From: Pseudomonadota bacterium
Lineage (GTDB): Bacteria; Pseudomonadota; Gammaproteobacteria; Berkiellales; Berkiellaceae
Reading direction: 5' to 3'
Assembly (NCBI GenBank): GCA_018242045.1
Contig: JAFECR010000011.1
Coordinates: 64,212 to 128,211 of the forward strand
Length of the DNA: 64,000 nt
Positions within the stretch are counted from its first letter, which is position 1, and each line of letters starts with the position of its first letter. This document shows, in pieces, positions 61,357-64,000 of the stretch. A program made the translations under genes and the position numbers. The notes under the pieces were generated by a model. It was not told where the DNA came from, ran no database searches, and saw only the letters and a program-made list of their open reading frames with translations.

Positions 61357-63318
61357 ATGCGGCAAAGCCCCCTCCTTCTAATCCTATTTCTATGTGCCTA
61401 CCTATTGGTTTTGCAAACAGCAAAAGCAACATCTGTTGAAACAAATGACTTAGCAGAACAACGTGAGATTTTCATTCGCGCAGAGCATGCCTTAAAAAAC
61501 TATGATCACGCAAATTATGTTCGACTTTCGCAAAAAATTACTTCCTATCCACTTTACCCTTACTTAATATTTTATGAATTAAAACAAGATATCCAACATC
61601 AGACCCTCAATTTGCATACCTTTGATAAAATCAAGCAGTTTCAAACCAAATTTCCAGATTTTCCTTATAATACAGTGTTAGACGAACTTTGGCTGGCCAA
61701 GCTTGCCAAAAACAAAAATTGGGCACAATTTATCAAAGACTACCACGGTAAACATAATAATGAACTCTCCTGTTATTATCATCTGGCTCAATTTCATCTC
61801 ACCAATGAAACAACTCATTTACACAAAGCAAGCAGTTTTTGGCTAGTTGGTCACGCACAACCCAAAGGATGTGAACAGTTATTTTCAGCTTGGTTCAAAA
61901 GTGGCGAACTTAGCCAACAACTGATTTGGGATAGATTTAGCCTAGCGCTTGAACAAAAGAATGATGTCCTTGGAAAACAACTCCTGAAGTTTATGTCTTC
62001 TAGCCAAAAAATGACCGCTGAGCTTTGGCTCAAAGGCGCAAAAGATCCTAAATTGCTTCAATCAGATAATTTTCTGAATGCGAATGTACCAGAAACATAC
62101 AAGATTCAAATAATGGCTAATTGTCTACGGCGCTTAGCAAAACAAAATGCCATTGAAGCTTTTAATTGGTGGCAAACACACCAAAATAGTTTTTCTTTTA
62201 CTGAGGTTCAGAAAAACGCCATTGAACGTGACATTGGGGTATATCTTTGTCATCAACGTCATCCTTTAGCCAAAGGTTGGCTTGAGATGCTACCTAATCA
62301 CACTTTAGACAATACTGCGATTGAATGGCGTATTCGTCTTGCGCTTTTAGAGATGGATTGGCCAAACGTCCTTAATTTAATAGATAAATTACCGCAAACA
62401 TTAAAAAATGATAATTGTTGGCAATATTGGAAAGCACGCGCTTTAGAAAATATCGGCAAGATTGAAGACGCTAAAATTGTCTATAAACAACTTGCGGTTG
62501 CTAGAAATTACTATGGTTTTGTTTCAAGCTTACGATTAAAACAACCTGTATCACTACAGCACCGTCAGTCTCCTATTTCTCAAGCCTTTATGCAAAAGGT
62601 TGCTGCCCTTGGCGCAATACAGCGCTTTACAGAGCTAAACTTGCTGAAAAGGCATGCTGTTGCTCGAGTAGAATGGTTTAGAGCGCTTGATAAAATGAAT
62701 GATAAAGAGCTTATCGCAGCTGCCAAAATCGCACAGAAATTAAACTATCCTGATCTTGCTATTTTCACGATGGCAAAGGCAGATTTTAAAGATGATATCC
62801 CATTAAGATTTCCCCTTGTCCATCAAGAAACCATCATCAATAATGCCAATAAGCACAATATAGATCCTGCCTGGGTGTTTGGAATAGCGCGCCAAGAAAG
62901 TGCTTTTTTTAATGAAGCTGTTTCAAGCAAAGGCGCAAGAGGCCTTTTACAATTATTACCTTCAACCGCAATTACATTAGCAAAAAAACATGAAATTGAT
63001 TATGTGACCGAATTTTGTTTGCACAAACCTGATGTCAATCTTCCACTAGGTGCTGCTTATTTAACACAATTAAAAAAACAAATGCACAACCACATCGTAC
63101 TCGCCACCGCTTCCTATAATGCAGGACCTACTCGCACTCAAAGTTGGTTACCTCAAAAGCCACTAGAAGCAGACATTTGGATCGAAACGATACCCTATAA
63201 AGAAACGAGAGATTACATCAAAAATGTACTTACCTTCACGAGTATTTATCGTTTACAACTTGGTTATCCTGCCGCATTAGAATTAATGATGAAAGCCATT
63301 CCTGCACAAAGACCATAA
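61357..63318 (+). CDS. slt: Soluble lytic murein transglycosylase Slt
   Basis: A periplasmic exo-lytic transglycosylase. Signal peptide about 1-24 (PLLLILFLCAYLLV, cleaved after AKA), a long superhelical alpha domain (U and L domains), then the lysozyme-like catalytic domain: Glu in ARQESAFFNEAVSSKGARG, LLQLLPSTA and ASYNAGPTR. Length is 653 residues (E. coli 645). The frame extends to 61168, but that part is made of intergenic repeat sequence, so I start at the ATG before the signal peptide. Confidence 0.93.
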   Translation: MRQSPLLLILFLCAYLLVLQTAKATSVETNDLAEQREIFIRAEHALKNYDHANYVRLSQKITSYPLYPYLIFYELKQDIQHQTLNLHTFDKIKQFQTKFPDFPYNTVLDELWLAKLAKNKNWAQFIKDYHGKHNNELSCYYHLAQFHLTNETTHLHKASSFWLVGHAQPKGCEQLFSAWFKSGELSQQLIWDRFSLALEQKNDVLGKQLLKFMSSSQKMTAELWLKGAKDPKLLQSDNFLNANVPETYKIQIMANCLRRLAKQNAIEAFNWWQTHQNSFSFTEVQKNAIERDIGVYLCHQRHPLAKGWLEMLPNHTLDNTAIEWRIRLALLEMDWPNVLNLIDKLPQTLKNDNCWQYWKARALENIGKIEDAKIVYKQLAVARNYYGFVSSLRLKQPVSLQHRQSPISQAFMQKVAALGAIQRFTELNLLKRHAVARVEWFRALDKMNDKELIAAAKIAQKLNYPDLAIFTMAKADFKDDIPLRFPLVHQETIINNANKHNIDPAWVFGIARQESAFFNEAVSSKGARGLLQLLPSTAITLAKKHEIDYVTEFCLHKPDVNLPLGAAYLTQLKKQMHNHIVLATASYNAGPTRTQSWLPQKPLEADIWIETIPYKETRDYIKNVLTFTSIYRLQLGYPAALELMMKAIPAQRP

Positions 63319-63368
63319 TTAAGTCTATTCTTAAAACATAGATCGTAAGCTCTCACAAAACTGTATAA

Positions 63369-63917
63369 ATGACAAAACAACCTCCAGTCCTATTCAACCC
63401 AACCCTGGCATTTAGCCAATATCAAACGATTTGGGAAATGAATTTTCCTCATCTATTACAAAGCTATTGCTATTCATTTAAAACCCCTCCCGATGCAAAG
63501 CAATTAGCTCATTATTTATCCAGCTTTTATCCTTTGGCTACTCAGCACCTTATTGAGCTTGGGCTAAATGAACTATTTTTGAATGCGATAGAGCATGGTC
63601 ATTTAGGTATTGATTATGCCCTTAAGTCTCATCTAAAAAAAACGCAGCAATGGGAAAATGAAATTTATGAACGTCTAAAACAGCAAGAACATCAATATAA
63701 ATCCGTAGATGTATTACTAGAAATTAATCCGGCGTATATTCTTTTGAAAATACGAGATCAAGGTGAAGGCTTTAACTGGCTACATCACAATACTAAATTG
63801 GATGCCCCTTCTTTTGAATTATGCGGAAGAGGACTTATATTGGTGAAAGAACTTTGCTTTGATAAAGTAGAATTTTCAAAGAAAGGGAATGAGATCTCTT
63901 GTTTTAGATATTTATAA
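63369..63917 (+). CDS. ATP-binding protein of the anti-sigma/serine kinase (HATPase_c_2) type
   Basis: A 182-residue protein with a GHKL ATPase fold of the RsbW/SpoIIAB kind: N-box ELFLNAIEHGHLGI (about 65), G1 box IRDQGEGFNW (about 132) and G2 box CGRGLILVKEL (about 153). Such proteins act as anti-sigma kinases or as modules in signalling chains with PP2C phosphatases. No sigma factor or anti-anti-sigma gene is within view; the next gene to the right is outside the window. Confidence 0.8.
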   Translation: MTKQPPVLFNPTLAFSQYQTIWEMNFPHLLQSYCYSFKTPPDAKQLAHYLSSFYPLATQHLIELGLNELFLNAIEHGHLGIDYALKSHLKKTQQWENEIYERLKQQEHQYKSVDVLLEINPAYILLKIRDQGEGFNWLHHNTKLDAPSFELCGRGLILVKELCFDKVEFSKKGNEISCFRYL

Positions 63918-63929
63918 AACTTCCACCAG

Positions 63930-64000
63930 ATTTAAGCATAAATTCAAACTGGAAAGAGTATATACTGATCCACTTAAAATTAGGAGTTTCAAGTCCGTCA
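63930..64000. repeat. Repeat relic at the right edge
   Basis: TTAAGCATAAATTCAAACTG followed by GAAAGAGTATATA is the end of the MITE-like element. It is followed by CCACTTAAAATTAGG and AGTTTCAAGTCCGTCA, the second repeat type seen at 43285-43322, which runs out of the window. Confidence 0.6.

Overview
The window is a chromosomal stretch of an AT-rich gammaproteobacterium. Gene order and protein sequences point that way: an rpmF-plsX-fabHDG-acpP-fabF-mltG operon, rluC/rne divergence, a comEC-exbBD-msbA-lpxK-ycaR block, lolCD, mfd-csiV and a FadE/FadI/FadJ beta-oxidation set. A 1463-residue protein carrying a eukaryote-like Ser/Thr kinase domain would suit a host-associated lineage such as the Legionellales and relatives. 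That placement is inference; I cannot name a genus.

Layout. 1-7085 (minus): mltG (cut by the window edge), fabF, acpP, fabG, fabD, fabH, plsX, rpmF, yceD, a phospholipid and fatty-acid synthesis operon read leftward. 7139-8736 (plus): maf/yceF and an adenine/adenosine deaminase. 8909-13975: sppA and rluC (minus) diverge from rne (plus); the rne C-terminal half contains a tandem DNA repeat. 14037-18428 (minus): the kinase protein. 18547-24988 (minus): ycaR, lpxK, msbA, exbD, exbB, comEC (lipid A transport and DNA uptake). 25009-26855 (plus): three tandem DUF2062 membrane genes. 26841-28806 (minus): lolD and lolC/E. 28967-34176 (plus): DAHP synthase, mfd, csiV. 34197-39497 (minus): a 1766-residue repetitive surface or secreted protein. 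39695-43271 (plus): di-haem peroxidase, sensor histidine kinase, YfiR-family protein. 43333-45880 (minus): hpt, nagZ, tetR. 46048-57892 (minus): fadL, a chalcone-isomerase-like protein, a thiolase, two multifunctional beta-oxidation enzymes of opposite domain order, fadI and fadE. 58167-64000: DUF6763, lexA, two uncharacterised proteins, a pabA/trpG amidotransferase, slt and an anti-sigma-type ATPase.

Three things stand out. First, the LexA protein keeps its DNA-binding domain and has a perfect SOS box just before its start, but the cleavage site and both catalytic residues of the self-cleaving protease are substituted, so it should not be able to self-inactivate. Second, the large kinase protein has three copies of a module I do not recognise around its kinase domain. 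Third, a family of about 125-bp MITE-like palindromic elements is scattered between genes, with whole copies near 8.8, 42.5 and 54.0 kb and fragments elsewhere. Their ends supply ribosome-binding sites and start or stop codons to neighbouring genes.

No rRNA, tRNA, CRISPR array or complete insertion sequence was recognised. No gene-free stretch exceeds about 300 bp; the larger gaps are described under regulatory and repeat features.
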